A stretch of DNA of 12,224 nt from Actinomycetota bacterium (GTDB taxonomy: Bacteria; Actinomycetota; Actinomycetes; Nanopelagicales; Nanopelagicaceae): NCBI GenBank assembly GCA_009701945.1, contig WLJF01000007.1:1-12224 (forward strand), in the 5' to 3' direction. Below are positions 1 to 7,138 of this stretch, in pieces. Made by a program: the position numbers and the translations under genes. Below the pieces are notes generated by a model that had not been told where the DNA came from, ran no database searches, and was given only the letters and a program-made list of their open reading frames with translations. Position 1 is the first letter of the stretch, and every line of letters starts with the position of its first letter.

Positions 1-418
1 CATTACGAGGGGATAGTTTTCCAAATGATGCACTCGATACTCGTGTAACAGTTCCACTAGGTGCGTTGTATTGGGCCTGAGTGGCATTGAGCGAATCCAG
101 CAACCAATTCCAACCGACTTCTGGAAGTAGCGGATCTTCTTGCATCTCGCTATCTACATCAGCTCGCATAAAGCTCACACACCGAAAGTCACCTTCCCAT
201 GTGTCTTGCCCACCCGGCTCATGCAAGATGACAAATCGTCCCGATGCTACTTCTTCTTCAGCTTCCCCCGATTGGCCGTTGGAGATATCTGCTGTGAAGG
301 CGAATGAATATGTTGCAAGTTTCTGGGGCGCAGGGACTTCTTCCAAAATGATTTCATCCCGCGGTGTGAAAGTACGAAGAAGCTCGATCATCTCTTCAAA
401 AGTAAATGTCGATATCAC
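1..418 (-). CDS. DUF3000 domain-containing protein (3' end outside the window)
   Basis: Reading the minus strand from a GTG at 418 gives 139 codons with no stop before the left edge, so the C-terminus is missing. The protein has the conserved DUF3000 blocks of actinobacteria: EEVPAPQKLATYSFAF near residues 25-40, then ASGRFVILHEPGGQDTWEGDF, then a block ending DPLLPEVGWNWL, then SGTVTRVSSASFG near the edge. The family's function is unknown; in many actinobacteria it lies beside an HRDC-domain ribonuclease D gene, which would fall off the left edge here (family knowledge, not seen). The GTG is chosen because an in-frame TAA lies two codons upstream, the next methionine would cut into the conserved N-terminus, and a -10 hexamer sits 6 bases upstream. 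The plus-strand reading frame over the same bases resembles nothing and is a shadow. Confidence 0.88.
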   Translation of the reverse strand, partial: MISTFTFEEMIELLRTFTPRDEIILEEVPAPQKLATYSFAFTADISNGQSGEAEEEVASGRFVILHEPGGQDTWEGDFRCVSFMRADVDSEMQEDPLLPEVGWNWLLDSLNATQAQYNAPSGTVTRVSSASFGKLSPRN

Positions 419-424
419 TGGTTA

Positions 425-430
425 ATTCTA
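425..430 (-). promoter_or_regulatory. -10 element (TAGAAT), leaderless promoter of the DUF3000 gene
   Basis: TAGAAT on the minus strand ends 6 bases before the GTG at 418, which would place the first transcribed base at or next to the start codon. I see no good -35 hexamer 16-19 bases further upstream. The same TANNNT geometry recurs at seven other genes in the window. Confidence 0.6.
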
Positions 431-475
431 AAGTTCGAAGTGCACTTTAGATGGGAGGCTGGGGGAGTTGGGCTG

Positions 476-481
476 TAGAGT
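476..481 (+). promoter_or_regulatory. -10 element (TAGAGT), leaderless promoter of the EamA transporter
   Basis: TAGAGT is followed by 7 bases and then the ATG at 489. This favours ATG 489 over the TTG at 468, which would lie upstream of the predicted transcription start. No clear -35 hexamer is visible. Confidence 0.5.
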
Positions 482-488
482 CCTCGCC

Positions 489-1331
489 ATGGCCAGCTTC
501 CTAGCTCTTCTATCGAGCGGACTGTGGGGAAGTGCTGATTATCACGCTGGAAAGTTAAGTAAGAAGTTTCCATCCATTGCTGTTCTTGCAACATCTCAGG
601 CGATTGGATTTATCACCGGGGTAATTTTGGTCTTACTCACTGGCGCTTGGCACGCAGAAGCTTTTGGAGATGGCGGATATTTCATTGCCGGGGCCTGTGC
701 TGGCCTCTGTGGTTATGCAGGTTTGATGAGTCTCTATGCAGGACTTTCTACAGGCCGCATGGGAGTAGTCTCACCGATTAGTTCACTCGGAGCACTTATT
801 CCTTTGAGTTATGCCCTGGTTATCAAAGGCGATCAACTTTCCACGATTGTGAGTATCGGAGTTGCTGCAGCTTTGATTGGTGGATTCTTAGCAAGTGGTC
901 CAGAAGTTTCTCAAGGCCTTCCATTAAAACCAGTTCTTCTGGCTCTCTCTGCAGCGCTCTTCTTCGGACTCGCATTGGTCTTTATGGCGATTGGTTCACA
1001 GAGCAGTGCGCTGATGACTATGACGATGATGCGCACCACAACGTTGATTATTGGCATTGGGATCTTTGCAAAGTTTAGAACTTTAGGAGGGTTAGGAAAG
1101 CCTGAACTTCCTATCTTGATATTTATCGGGGTTGCTGATTTTGCTGCAAATCTGCTTTTGGGAGTTGCGACGACTAAGGGATTGGTCTCACTTGCAATGG
1201 TTTTGGGTTCTCTCTATCCAATTGCTACGGCGCTTTTGGCATATAAGTTTCTTCATGAACGCCTACACAAAGTGCAGTATGTGGGAATTGCATTTGCCGT
1301 CGTGGGCGTTGCGATAATTTCTGCTTTTTAA
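489..1331 (+). CDS. EamA/DMT-family membrane transporter
   Basis: This 280-residue, very hydrophobic protein has about ten membrane segments arranged as two similar halves, as in the EamA (drug/metabolite transporter) superfamily. The first half begins ASFLALLSSGLWGSADYHAG and contains the polar helix turn GRMGVVSPISSLGALIP. The second half ends with LHERLHKVQYVGIAFAVVG, close to the usual end of EamA domains (a short charged E-R loop, then a last helix of G, V and I). It should sit in the cytoplasmic membrane and move a small solute, but the substrate cannot be read from the sequence. The start is ATG 489; a TTG at 468 would add seven residues and is less likely because of the promoter position. 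Its stop overlaps the stop of the convergent reductase gene by 4 bases (TTAA, 1328-1331). Confidence 0.85.
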   Translation: MASFLALLSSGLWGSADYHAGKLSKKFPSIAVLATSQAIGFITGVILVLLTGAWHAEAFGDGGYFIAGACAGLCGYAGLMSLYAGLSTGRMGVVSPISSLGALIPLSYALVIKGDQLSTIVSIGVAAALIGGFLASGPEVSQGLPLKPVLLALSAALFFGLALVFMAIGSQSSALMTMTMMRTTTLIIGIGIFAKFRTLGGLGKPELPILIFIGVADFAANLLLGVATTKGLVSLAMVLGSLYPIATALLAYKFLHERLHKVQYVGIAFAVVGVAIISAF

Positions 1332-1825
1332 TCTATTTTTTTTGCAGAGATAAATCGAGTTCCAGACACTAACTTCTCTTCAATCTGAGAAAAGTGCGAA
1401 AGAAGCTCATCAACATCAATTAAATCTTCGCCTCCGACAACATCTGTCACACTTAATTCAAGAAAATCAACGCGGCCAGCATCAATTAATTGCCGGATGA
1501 TTCCAACCCCTGCCTCAACATGGATATTGGGGCCAAATGTTCTGCTTGCTCGATCCAGCGCATCCTCTGGTGAGAGATTCCAGCAGTGTGCAAGTCGATT
1601 ATCAGCAAGTGGGTTAATCAGACTTTTAGAAATCACAACAACAGGTACTGGGGTGCGATGGTAAGGCTCTGTGCGCGCGGTATTTCCACCTATAAGAATG
1701 CAATCGGCACTCCTGCGACGTGAGAGGAAAGCCGAACGATCTACAGCTGATGACACTCCGGCAGAATTTCCATCTTTTGATGTCGAGCCATCGGCCCCTA
1801 CAACGAGTGTGACTGTGACTCTCAT
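1328..1825 (-). CDS. Short RibD C-terminal / dihydrofolate reductase-like protein
   Basis: The 165-residue protein starts at ATG 1825 (MRVTVTLVVGADGSTSKDG) and keeps the order of motifs of the RibD C-terminal (pyrimidine reductase) fold: a DG turn near residues 12-13, the segment RRRSADCILIGGNTARTEP (36-54) expected to bind NADPH, PVVVISKSL (61-69), then EAGVGIIRQLIDAGRVDFLE (104-123) and a late VVGGED. RibD-C enzymes reduce the ribosylamino-pyrimidine of riboflavin synthesis. Here there is no deaminase domain and no other rib gene nearby, and the protein is shorter than the usual 200-220 residues, so it may be a paralogue with another NADPH-dependent reaction. A longer reading from ATG 1855 adds ten residues that resemble nothing and would overrun the promoter. 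It is divergent from the NlpC/P60 gene across 92 bases. Confidence 0.78.
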   Translation of the reverse strand: MRVTVTLVVGADGSTSKDGNSAGVSSAVDRSAFLSRRRSADCILIGGNTARTEPYHRTPVPVVVISKSLINPLADNRLAHCWNLSPEDALDRASRTFGPNIHVEAGVGIIRQLIDAGRVDFLELSVTDVVGGEDLIDVDELLSHFSQIEEKLVSGTRFISAKKID

Positions 1826-1832
1826 GTGAGTA

Positions 1833-1838
1833 AGAATA
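1833..1838 (-). promoter_or_regulatory. -10 element (TATTCT), leaderless promoter of the RibD-C-like gene
   Basis: TATTCT on the minus strand ends 7 bases before the ATG at 1825. A weak -35 candidate (TGATAA, 1861 down to 1856) lies 17 bases upstream. The position supports ATG 1825 as the true start. Confidence 0.55.
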
Positions 1839-1881
1839 TTGAGTTTCTCACCCATTTATCAGGCAAATTCCTCGTTCAAAA

Positions 1882-1911
1882 TTGAAAATCCCCTTGGAGG
1901 CGCGTTAGCCT
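1882..1911 (+). promoter_or_regulatory. Promoter of the NlpC/P60-pimB unit: TTGAAA, 18 bases, TAGCCT
   Basis: This is the best two-part promoter in the window: TTGAAA at 1882-1887, an 18-base spacer, and TAGCCT at 1906-1911, with the ATG starting 6 bases later at 1918. It matches the consensus for the main vegetative sigma factor and predicts a leaderless or nearly leaderless mRNA. Confidence 0.65.
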
Positions 1912-1917
1912 TAAAAC

Positions 1918-2928
1918 ATGAGAAAACGAGTGAGTGCTGGCGCTTTCGCCTCTATCGCCGTATTTCTCCTTTCATTTATCTCCCCACCTCTTGCACATTC
2001 TGCTCAAACGTTGGCTCAAGTTCAGGCACAGGTCAATCGCCTTGAAGAGGAAGCAACGACTGCAGCAGAAGGAGCACAAGAGGCAAAGGTGAAATTAGCT
2101 GCCCTCACGAGAAGTTTGGCAGGCATCCAGGCACAGGCAGCGATTCAAGGAAAGACTGTCGATGCAATTTCAAAGACTCTTGGGACCATTGCGGTCAATC
2201 AGTATAAGTCTGGCTCATTAAGTCAGAGCCTTGAACTTCTCTTCTCCAGCGATCCAGCGCTCTATCTTTCATCCGCCGGCTCACTAGAGGCGATTACTCG
2301 ACGAAAGACAACTGAACTTCGTAAATTTCAATCTGCCGAACAGCAACTCAACGCAACATCTTTGACTGTCAGTGATCGACTCGCTCAGGTCAAAGTTTTG
2401 CAGAAGAAGTTGGCTGAGAGAAGTGCATTTGCTGTTGCGAAGTTAGCCCAAGCTGAATCACTTCTTGCAAAGTTAAAGAAGGAAGATCGTGAGAGATTAG
2501 CCAAGCTGGCTGAAGACCAAGAGAATGCCGATCAGGCATCTTCATTGGCAGCTGCAAAGAGTGCATCAGGAGTATCGGGTCGAGCAGGTATTGCCCTTCA
2601 ATTTGCCTTTAAGCAAATTGGTGATCGCTATGTATTCGGTGCAGATGGAATGGTGTATTGGGATTGCTCAGGTTTAACAATGCGTGCCTTCCAAGCTGCC
2701 GGAGTCTCACTTCCTCACTCATCACGGGCTCAATCACGTATGGGTAAATCGATTCCTTTTAATCAGAAGAAACCTGGCGACCTTATGTTCTTCGGCAGAC
2801 CTGTCTCGCACGTGGGAATTTATGTCGGAGGTGGACGTATGGTCCATGCACCTCGCTCAGGATCACGCGTTAAAGTTGCAGATGCTTCACTCGGTCGCAA
2901 GCCATTGGTTGCTGTGCGCCGGTTCTAA
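1918..2928 (+). CDS. Secreted NlpC/P60 peptidoglycan endopeptidase with coiled-coil stalk
   Basis: The 336-residue protein starts with a signal peptide (MRKR, then a hydrophobic stretch to about residue 25, with likely cleavage after AHSA at residue 29). Residues 30-205 are rich in A, Q, E, K and L with few breaks, a long coiled coil like those of RipA/RipC-type hydrolases. The C-terminal domain (about 222-336) is NlpC/P60: catalytic Cys250 in DCSGL, His298 in SHVGIYVG and the third polar residue His310 in MVHAPRSG. It should cut peptide stems of peptidoglycan outside the membrane, probably during cell separation, with the coiled coil as a docking or inhibitory part. Its TAA overlaps the ATG of the PimB'-like gene by one base (TAATG), so the two are translationally coupled. 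The same neighbour pair is known around pimB' in mycobacteria and corynebacteria. Confidence 0.92.
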   Translation: MRKRVSAGAFASIAVFLLSFISPPLAHSAQTLAQVQAQVNRLEEEATTAAEGAQEAKVKLAALTRSLAGIQAQAAIQGKTVDAISKTLGTIAVNQYKSGSLSQSLELLFSSDPALYLSSAGSLEAITRRKTTELRKFQSAEQQLNATSLTVSDRLAQVKVLQKKLAERSAFAVAKLAQAESLLAKLKKEDRERLAKLAEDQENADQASSLAAAKSASGVSGRAGIALQFAFKQIGDRYVFGADGMVYWDCSGLTMRAFQAAGVSLPHSSRAQSRMGKSIPFNQKKPGDLMFFGRPVSHVGIYVGGGRMVHAPRSGSRVKVADASLGRKPLVAVRRF

Positions 2929-4070
2929 TGAGCACATCTCCCATACTCTGTATTACAAATGATTTTGGTCCTCGAGCAGGCGGTATAGAAACTTTCATCA
3001 TTGGCCTCATTGAGCGAATGCCCAAGAACTCAGTCATTGTTTACACATCCTCACAAAAAGACTCAGAGCCATTTGATCGTGCATGGTCTGAGAACTACGG
3101 CGTCGAGGTCATCCGAGATAAATCAACGATTCTCCTTCCATCCTTCCGAGTGGGTAGAGCGGTAAGGAGAATTGCTCGCGAGAGGCAAATTACTAGAGCA
3201 TTCTTTGGAGCCGCAGCTCCTCTTGCTCTTCTAGCACAAGGTCTGCGTCGAGCAGGAGTCACGCGAATCGTTGCCCTAACCCACGGACATGAGGTCTGGT
3301 GGGCAAAGCTCTGGCCTTTTTCATTAGCGATTCATCGCATCGGTGCAGGAACTGATCACCTAACCTATCTAGGTAATTACACGAAAAGTGAGATCTCGCG
3401 AGCTCTGTCTCAGAGCGCGCAGGATGCGATGGTAAAGATTGCTCCTGGGATCGATACCAATCACTTTGCACCGCAATCAAGTTCTGCTGCGTTGCGAGAT
3501 GAGCTTGGTTTAACCCACAAGAAGGTCATCGTCTCAGTAGGAAGACTTGTGCATCGCAAGGGACAGGACACTCTGATTGAAGCACTGCCCGAAATTCTGA
3601 TGCACATTCCAGATGCACATCTTCTCTTTATCGGCGAAGGTCCATATAAGGATTACTTAGTAAAGAGAGCTGCAGAATTACAACTCTCGCACGCTGTCAC
3701 CTTCATTGGGCGAATTCAATATGCAGACCTTCCTCGCTATATCTGTGTGGGAGATATCTTTGCAATGCCTTCTCGTTCACGTTTAGCAGGTCTTGAAGTT
3801 GAAGGCCTCGGCATTGTGTACCTGGAAGCAAGTGCATGCGGACTCGCAGTCATCGGAGGAAAATCTGGGGGAGCACCTGATGCCGTTCTTGAGGCAGAGA
3901 CTGGATTCTCCGTCGATGGCACATCACCACACGAAGTAGCAGATGCTGCAATCACACTCTTGCAGGATCCGGTCTTGGCATCTGGCATGGGTTCAAGGGG
4001 ACGTCAGTGGATTATCGATGAGTGGCAATGGGATGTGTGGTCCAATCGATTCTCTGCTCTTCTTAACTAA
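2928..4070 (+). CDS. pimB: GT4 glycosyltransferase, PimB'-like phosphatidylinositol mannosyltransferase
   Basis: The 380-residue protein is a GT-B fold, family GT4 enzyme of typical length. The acceptor half has the glycine pair at 18-19 (RAGGIETF) and THGHEVW near 118-124. The donor half has VGRLVHRKGQDTL (204-215; Arg206 and Lys211 are the usual diphosphate contacts) and the EX7E motif Glu292 to Glu300 within EVEGLGIVYLEASACG. GLGIVYLEA after a SRSR loop is typical of PimB', which transfers the second mannose from GDP-mannose to phosphatidylinositol mannoside on the inner face of the membrane. The NlpC/P60 gene upstream and fadD downstream agree with the mycobacterial pimB' neighbourhood, as does ino1 in the same window. 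Another GDP-mannose-using GT4 enzyme cannot be excluded. Its stop overlaps the convergent response regulator by 8 bases (4063-4070). Confidence 0.82.
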   Translation: MSTSPILCITNDFGPRAGGIETFIIGLIERMPKNSVIVYTSSQKDSEPFDRAWSENYGVEVIRDKSTILLPSFRVGRAVRRIARERQITRAFFGAAAPLALLAQGLRRAGVTRIVALTHGHEVWWAKLWPFSLAIHRIGAGTDHLTYLGNYTKSEISRALSQSAQDAMVKIAPGIDTNHFAPQSSSAALRDELGLTHKKVIVSVGRLVHRKGQDTLIEALPEILMHIPDAHLLFIGEGPYKDYLVKRAAELQLSHAVTFIGRIQYADLPRYICVGDIFAMPSRSRLAGLEVEGLGIVYLEASACGLAVIGGKSGGAPDAVLEAETGFSVDGTSPHEVADAAITLLQDPVLASGMGSRGRQWIIDEWQWDVWSNRFSALLN

Positions 4071-4680
4071 GTCCTGATTGTTTAGCCTTTTCAATCGCTT
4101 GCACCCGATTCTTCACACTCATCTTTCGATAAATTGCGCTCAAATGTGTCTTGAGAGTTGATTCTGTAATGAAGAGTGAGGCTGCAAATTCTTTCAGTGG
4201 TTGGCCTTTATGCAGTTGCGAGAGAATTTGGAGTTCGCGTTGAGACAGGCCAAAAGTTTCGCGCGTGCGTTGAATAGCACCAGCGATGTCATGGGCTGAA
4301 AATGCTTGTGGTGCGCGCATGGCATGCTCAATGCTCGCCAGCAACTCACTTATGGGTGCGCCTTTCTGAACAAATGCGCTTGCACCGGCATTGAGAGATG
4401 CAAGGACATATTCATCGTTCTCATTAAAACTCAAGACGACGAGTGCTGTTTGTTGTGAGATTGAGCGGACCCAGGTGATGATGTCTAGTCCATTACCATC
4501 AGGCAAGTTGATATCAACGATAATCAGAGCTGGATTGATTTTTGCAATCTGCGCAAACGCTTCTGCGCGAGAGGCAGCCTCATGAACCTCAAACTTTTCT
4601 AGCTTTTCAAGTGCTCGTCGAACTCCCATGCGCACAACAGCATGATCATCAATGATGAGTGTTGCTATTGGCTTAATCAG
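4063..4680 (-). CDS. NarL/FixJ-type response regulator, apparent non-canonical start
   Basis: The gene encodes a receiver domain followed by a LuxR-type helix-turn-helix. Counting from a CTG at 4680 gives 205 residues: acidic pair Asp11-Asp12 in LIIDDHAVVRMG, phospho-acceptor Asp56 in LIIVDINLPDGNGLD, switch Ser84, Lys106 in VQKGA, and a DNA-binding domain at about 144-200 (LSQRELQIL, then ITESTLKTHLSAIYRKM). The first ATG, GTG or TTG in frame (GTG 4635, ATG 4629) lies after the acidic pair, so starting there would remove the essential pocket. No standard start exists upstream before an in-frame stop. CTG 4680 overlaps the kinase TGA in a CTGA arrangement, the same geometry as the usual ATGA coupling; ATT 4677 and ATA 4668 are other options. 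It is the likely partner of the adjacent kinase. Function is confident, the exact start is not. Confidence 0.85.
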   Translation of the reverse strand: MIKPIATLIIDDHAVVRMGVRRALEKLEKFEVHEAASRAEAFAQIAKINPALIIVDINLPDGNGLDIITWVRSISQQTALVVLSFNENDEYVLASLNAGASAFVQKGAPISELLASIEHAMRAPQAFSAHDIAGAIQRTRETFGLSQRELQILSQLHKGQPLKEFAASLFITESTLKTHLSAIYRKMSVKNRVQAIEKAKQSGLS

Positions 4681-5249
4681 ATCAATATCGCGATACGCGT
4701 GCCTTCAATGCTTTCGATTGTGACACTTCCGCCGAGTGCATGTACTCGTTCGATAATTCCCGCAATTCCGTAGTGGCCGTCTTTCACGTGCGCGCCTCCA
4801 ATCCCATTATCAATCACCTCAAGACAGGTTCGATTGTTGACGGGATATAGGTTGATGCCAATGTGGGTAGCCCTAGAGTGGGTGGAGCAGTTACGTAGGA
4901 TTTCAGTAGCGATAAGGATGAATTCATTCTGTCTTATCTCTGCAAGGGGTACTTCTTCAAGGCGCAGAGTTAGTTCACATTCTCGGAGAAGTTCCTTTGC
5001 AATTATCTGCAATCTTGCGTGAAGAGGGGCGTTGTTCCTCTCTCGCAAATTCAAAATCTCTGCTCGCACTGTGCTCATCAATTCATCAACTGCAAATCGA
5101 GTAGCGCGAATCTCTGTACGAGCATTATTGGATAAGGATGCATCCGACAGTAGTAAGTCGAGTGAGTAACCAATACCTACAAGGTCCTGTGCGATGCCAT
5201 CGTGGAGCTCCTGAGCAATACGAACTCGCTCAGGTGAGGGCATCTCCAT
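4677..5249 (-). CDS. Sensorless HisKA_3/HATPase histidine kinase (NarX/DesK type)
   Basis: The 190-residue protein contains only the catalytic core. The dimerisation and phosphorylation segment is at the very N-terminus, with phospho-acceptor His16 in RIAQELHDGIAQDLVGIGYS. The ATPase domain follows: N-box Asn120 in TEILRNCSTHSRATHI, G1 box VIDNGIGG (145-152), and GHYGIAGIIERVHALGGSV as the second glycine-rich box. There is no membrane segment and no PAS, GAF or other input domain; an in-frame stop lies just upstream of the ATG, so none is hidden. It must be cytoplasmic and take its signal through a partner protein. It starts 5 bases after the fadD stop and ends overlapping the response regulator, so fadD, kinase and regulator form one operon. 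Methionine 3 is an alternative start. Confidence 0.88.
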   Translation of the reverse strand: MEMPSPERVRIAQELHDGIAQDLVGIGYSLDLLLSDASLSNNARTEIRATRFAVDELMSTVRAEILNLRERNNAPLHARLQIIAKELLRECELTLRLEEVPLAEIRQNEFILIATEILRNCSTHSRATHIGINLYPVNNRTCLEVIDNGIGGAHVKDGHYGIAGIIERVHALGGSVTIESIEGTRIAILI

Positions 5250-5254
5250 ACAGG

Positions 5255-7042
5255 CTACTTAGTAAATAGTGCGGTGATTTCTGCCGCATACTTCTGGCCG
5301 ATGACATGTCGCTTCAATGAGAGCTTGGCGGTGAGTTCACCACCTGCAATCGTGAAGTCATTAGCGAGAATCTCAAATTTACGGATTGATTCAGCTTTAG
5401 ACACAGCCTTATTGGCTTCATCCACGGCAGTTTGAATTACTGCAATGAGGTCTGGATCATGAATCAAAGTTTCAATTGTTGCGCCGGTCTTATTGTTTGC
5501 AGCAATCCAACCCTTGAGCATGTCTTGATCAATTGTGATGAGGGATGCGATAAATGGCTGGTTATCACCCACGACCATACATTGGCTCACAAGAGGGTGG
5601 GCGCGTAGTCGATCTTCTAGTACTGCAGGTGCAACATTCTTTCCACCCGCTGTAACAATAAGTTCCTTCTTACGTCCTGTGATGTAGAGGAAGCCTTCGT
5701 CATCGAGTCGGCCGAGGTCTCCGGATCTAAACCATTGCCCCTCAAAAACTTCTTGATTTGCAGAATCGTTCTGCCAATAACCGCGCATAACAATAGGTCC
5801 CTTGATGAGAACTTCACCATCATCAGCAATTTTGATTGATGTTCCAGGAATAGGGCGACCTACAGAACCGACACGAATATTCTTTGTGAGGTTAAGAGTT
5901 GCACCAGCTGTTGTCTCAGTAAGTCCATATCCTTCAAGAATTGTGATTCCAGCTCCACGGTAGAAGTGACCTAGGCGTGCACCCAGTGGCGCACCTCCTG
6001 AGATAGCAGCCTCAACTGCTCCACCCATCGCTGCACGAATCTTTGAATAGACCAGCTTGTCAAAGAGTCCGTGTTTAAGTGTGAGGAGTGGATTAAATCC
6101 ACGCTTATCTTTAGCTTCACTGTAGGCGATTGCTACTTCAGCGGCCTTGCGGAAGATCTTTCCCTTGCCTGCAGCATCTGCCTTTGCTTCAGCACCGTTG
6201 TAAATTTTTTCAAAGATGCGGGGAACAGCAAGAACGAAGGATGGTTTAAATGAGGCAAGATCTGGTTGCAATCTGCCAACAGGATCACTGCAGTGCGCAA
6301 GGTGAAGCCCTGCGTGAATTGCACCGATTTCTACCATGCGACCAAATACGTGAGCGACAGGCAAAAATAGAAGTGTTGAACCACCAGGCTTGAGGAAGAG
6401 ATCACTTGCACCTTCTACAACGTTTCCACACTCTGCAAGGAAGTTTCCATGTGTGAGTTGCACACCCTTTGGACGACCTGTGGTGCCTGAGGTGTAGATG
6501 AGAGTTGCCAGAGTTTCAGGAACAAGAGCCTTACGACGACTATCAATTTCATCGTCAGAAACATTCTGGCCGGCCTTGCGAAGCGTAGCGAGCACATCTT
6601 CAGTCATCACCCACACATGCTTGGTATGAGGTGGCAATACAGGTGCGACAAGTTCACGGTGTGTAGGTGTTTCTACAATAAGTCCGACAGAACCTGAGTC
6701 ATTGAGAATCCAATCAACTTGTTCAGCTGATGAAGTTTCATAGATTGGTACAACGCAACCGCCTGCAAACCAAATAGCAAAATCAAGAATGGTCCATTCA
6801 TAACGTGTGCGAGCCATGATTGCCACGCGATCACCGATTTGAATACCGGCTGCGACAAGACCTTTTGCCGTCGCACGAATTTCTTCTTCAACCTGACGAG
6901 CAGTCAATGGTTGCCACCCATCGCCGAGAGGGCGTGACATCGTGATGCGATCTGGTTCAAACCATGCGCGCTCTGAAATCAAGTTGGTGAGATTTCCAGC
7001 AGTTGCTGCAGGAATGATGGCTGGGTTTGTGACTTCGTTCAT
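5255..7042 (-). CDS. fadD: Long-chain acyl-CoA synthetase, FadD15-like
   Basis: The 595-residue protein is an AMP-forming acyl-CoA synthetase of normal length. It has the P-loop-like YTSGTTGRPKG (183-193), EGYGLTET (370-377), SGDLG with Asp442 for the ribose hydroxyls, and the hinge GRKKE (456-460). It activates fatty acids to acyl-CoA via acyl-AMP in the cytoplasm or at the membrane surface. The C-terminal lysine motif, usually LTPxLKxxR, reads LTAKLSLKR (570-578), with serine at the expected lysine place and lysines two positions either side. The start is ATG 7042, since the ten extra residues of the reading from 7072 are not family-like and contain the promoter. It heads an operon with the kinase and regulator and is divergent from the SRPBCC gene. 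FadD15-like genes lie near pimB' and an SRPBCC gene in mycobacteria too. Confidence 0.92.
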   Translation of the reverse strand: MNEVTNPAIIPAATAGNLTNLISERAWFEPDRITMSRPLGDGWQPLTARQVEEEIRATAKGLVAAGIQIGDRVAIMARTRYEWTILDFAIWFAGGCVVPIYETSSAEQVDWILNDSGSVGLIVETPTHRELVAPVLPPHTKHVWVMTEDVLATLRKAGQNVSDDEIDSRRKALVPETLATLIYTSGTTGRPKGVQLTHGNFLAECGNVVEGASDLFLKPGGSTLLFLPVAHVFGRMVEIGAIHAGLHLAHCSDPVGRLQPDLASFKPSFVLAVPRIFEKIYNGAEAKADAAGKGKIFRKAAEVAIAYSEAKDKRGFNPLLTLKHGLFDKLVYSKIRAAMGGAVEAAISGGAPLGARLGHFYRGAGITILEGYGLTETTAGATLNLTKNIRVGSVGRPIPGTSIKIADDGEVLIKGPIVMRGYWQNDSANQEVFEGQWFRSGDLGRLDDEGFLYITGRKKELIVTAGGKNVAPAVLEDRLRAHPLVSQCMVVGDNQPFIASLITIDQDMLKGWIAANNKTGATIETLIHDPDLIAVIQTAVDEANKAVSKAESIRKFEILANDFTIAGGELTAKLSLKRHVIGQKYAAEITALFTK

Positions 7043-7049
7043 GACGCTA

Positions 7050-7055
7050 ACGCTA
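7050..7055 (-). promoter_or_regulatory. -10 element (TAGCGT), leaderless promoter of fadD
   Basis: TAGCGT on the minus strand ends 7 bases before ATG 7042. The hexamer is directly repeated (7055 down to 7050 and 7049 down to 7044), but only the upstream copy has the right distance. No strong -35 hexamer is seen. Confidence 0.55.
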
Positions 7056-7125
7056 GCGGGGCAGGTGGGCAAAAGGGAAGATTCTCGCAGCAGATTGATT
7101 GACGGTGGGGGTAGGAGAAGGTTGG

Positions 7126-7131
7126 TAGCCT
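7126..7131 (+). promoter_or_regulatory. -10 element (TAGCCT), leaderless promoter of the SRPBCC-glucokinase unit
   Basis: TAGCCT is followed by 7 bases and then ATG 7139. A TTGACG at 7099-7104 is 21 bases upstream, too far for a normal spacer. The hexamer is identical to that of the NlpC/P60 gene. Confidence 0.6.
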
Positions 7132-7138
7132 TGCGCCC

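Noticed and set aside
81..425. Plus-strand open frame of 114 codons
   Set aside because: It is antisense to the DUF3000 gene, whose minus-strand translation carries recognisable family motifs; the plus frame is serine-rich and resembles nothing.
468..488. TTG start for the EamA transporter, adding seven residues
   Set aside because: The G-rich run ends directly at the TTG, leaving no spacer for a ribosome site, and the -10 hexamer at 476-481 would lie inside the coding part.
4055..4080. Intrinsic terminator between pimB and the response regulator
   Set aside because: The two genes overlap and no GC-rich hairpin followed by a T run is visible; the same holds at the other convergent junctions.
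5237..5260. Internal promoter (TAGCCT) just upstream of the kinase
   Set aside because: TAGCCT ends 2 bases before ATG 5249 and 8 before methionine 3, neither fitting the 6-7 base rule; coupling to fadD explains expression. It is not fully excluded.
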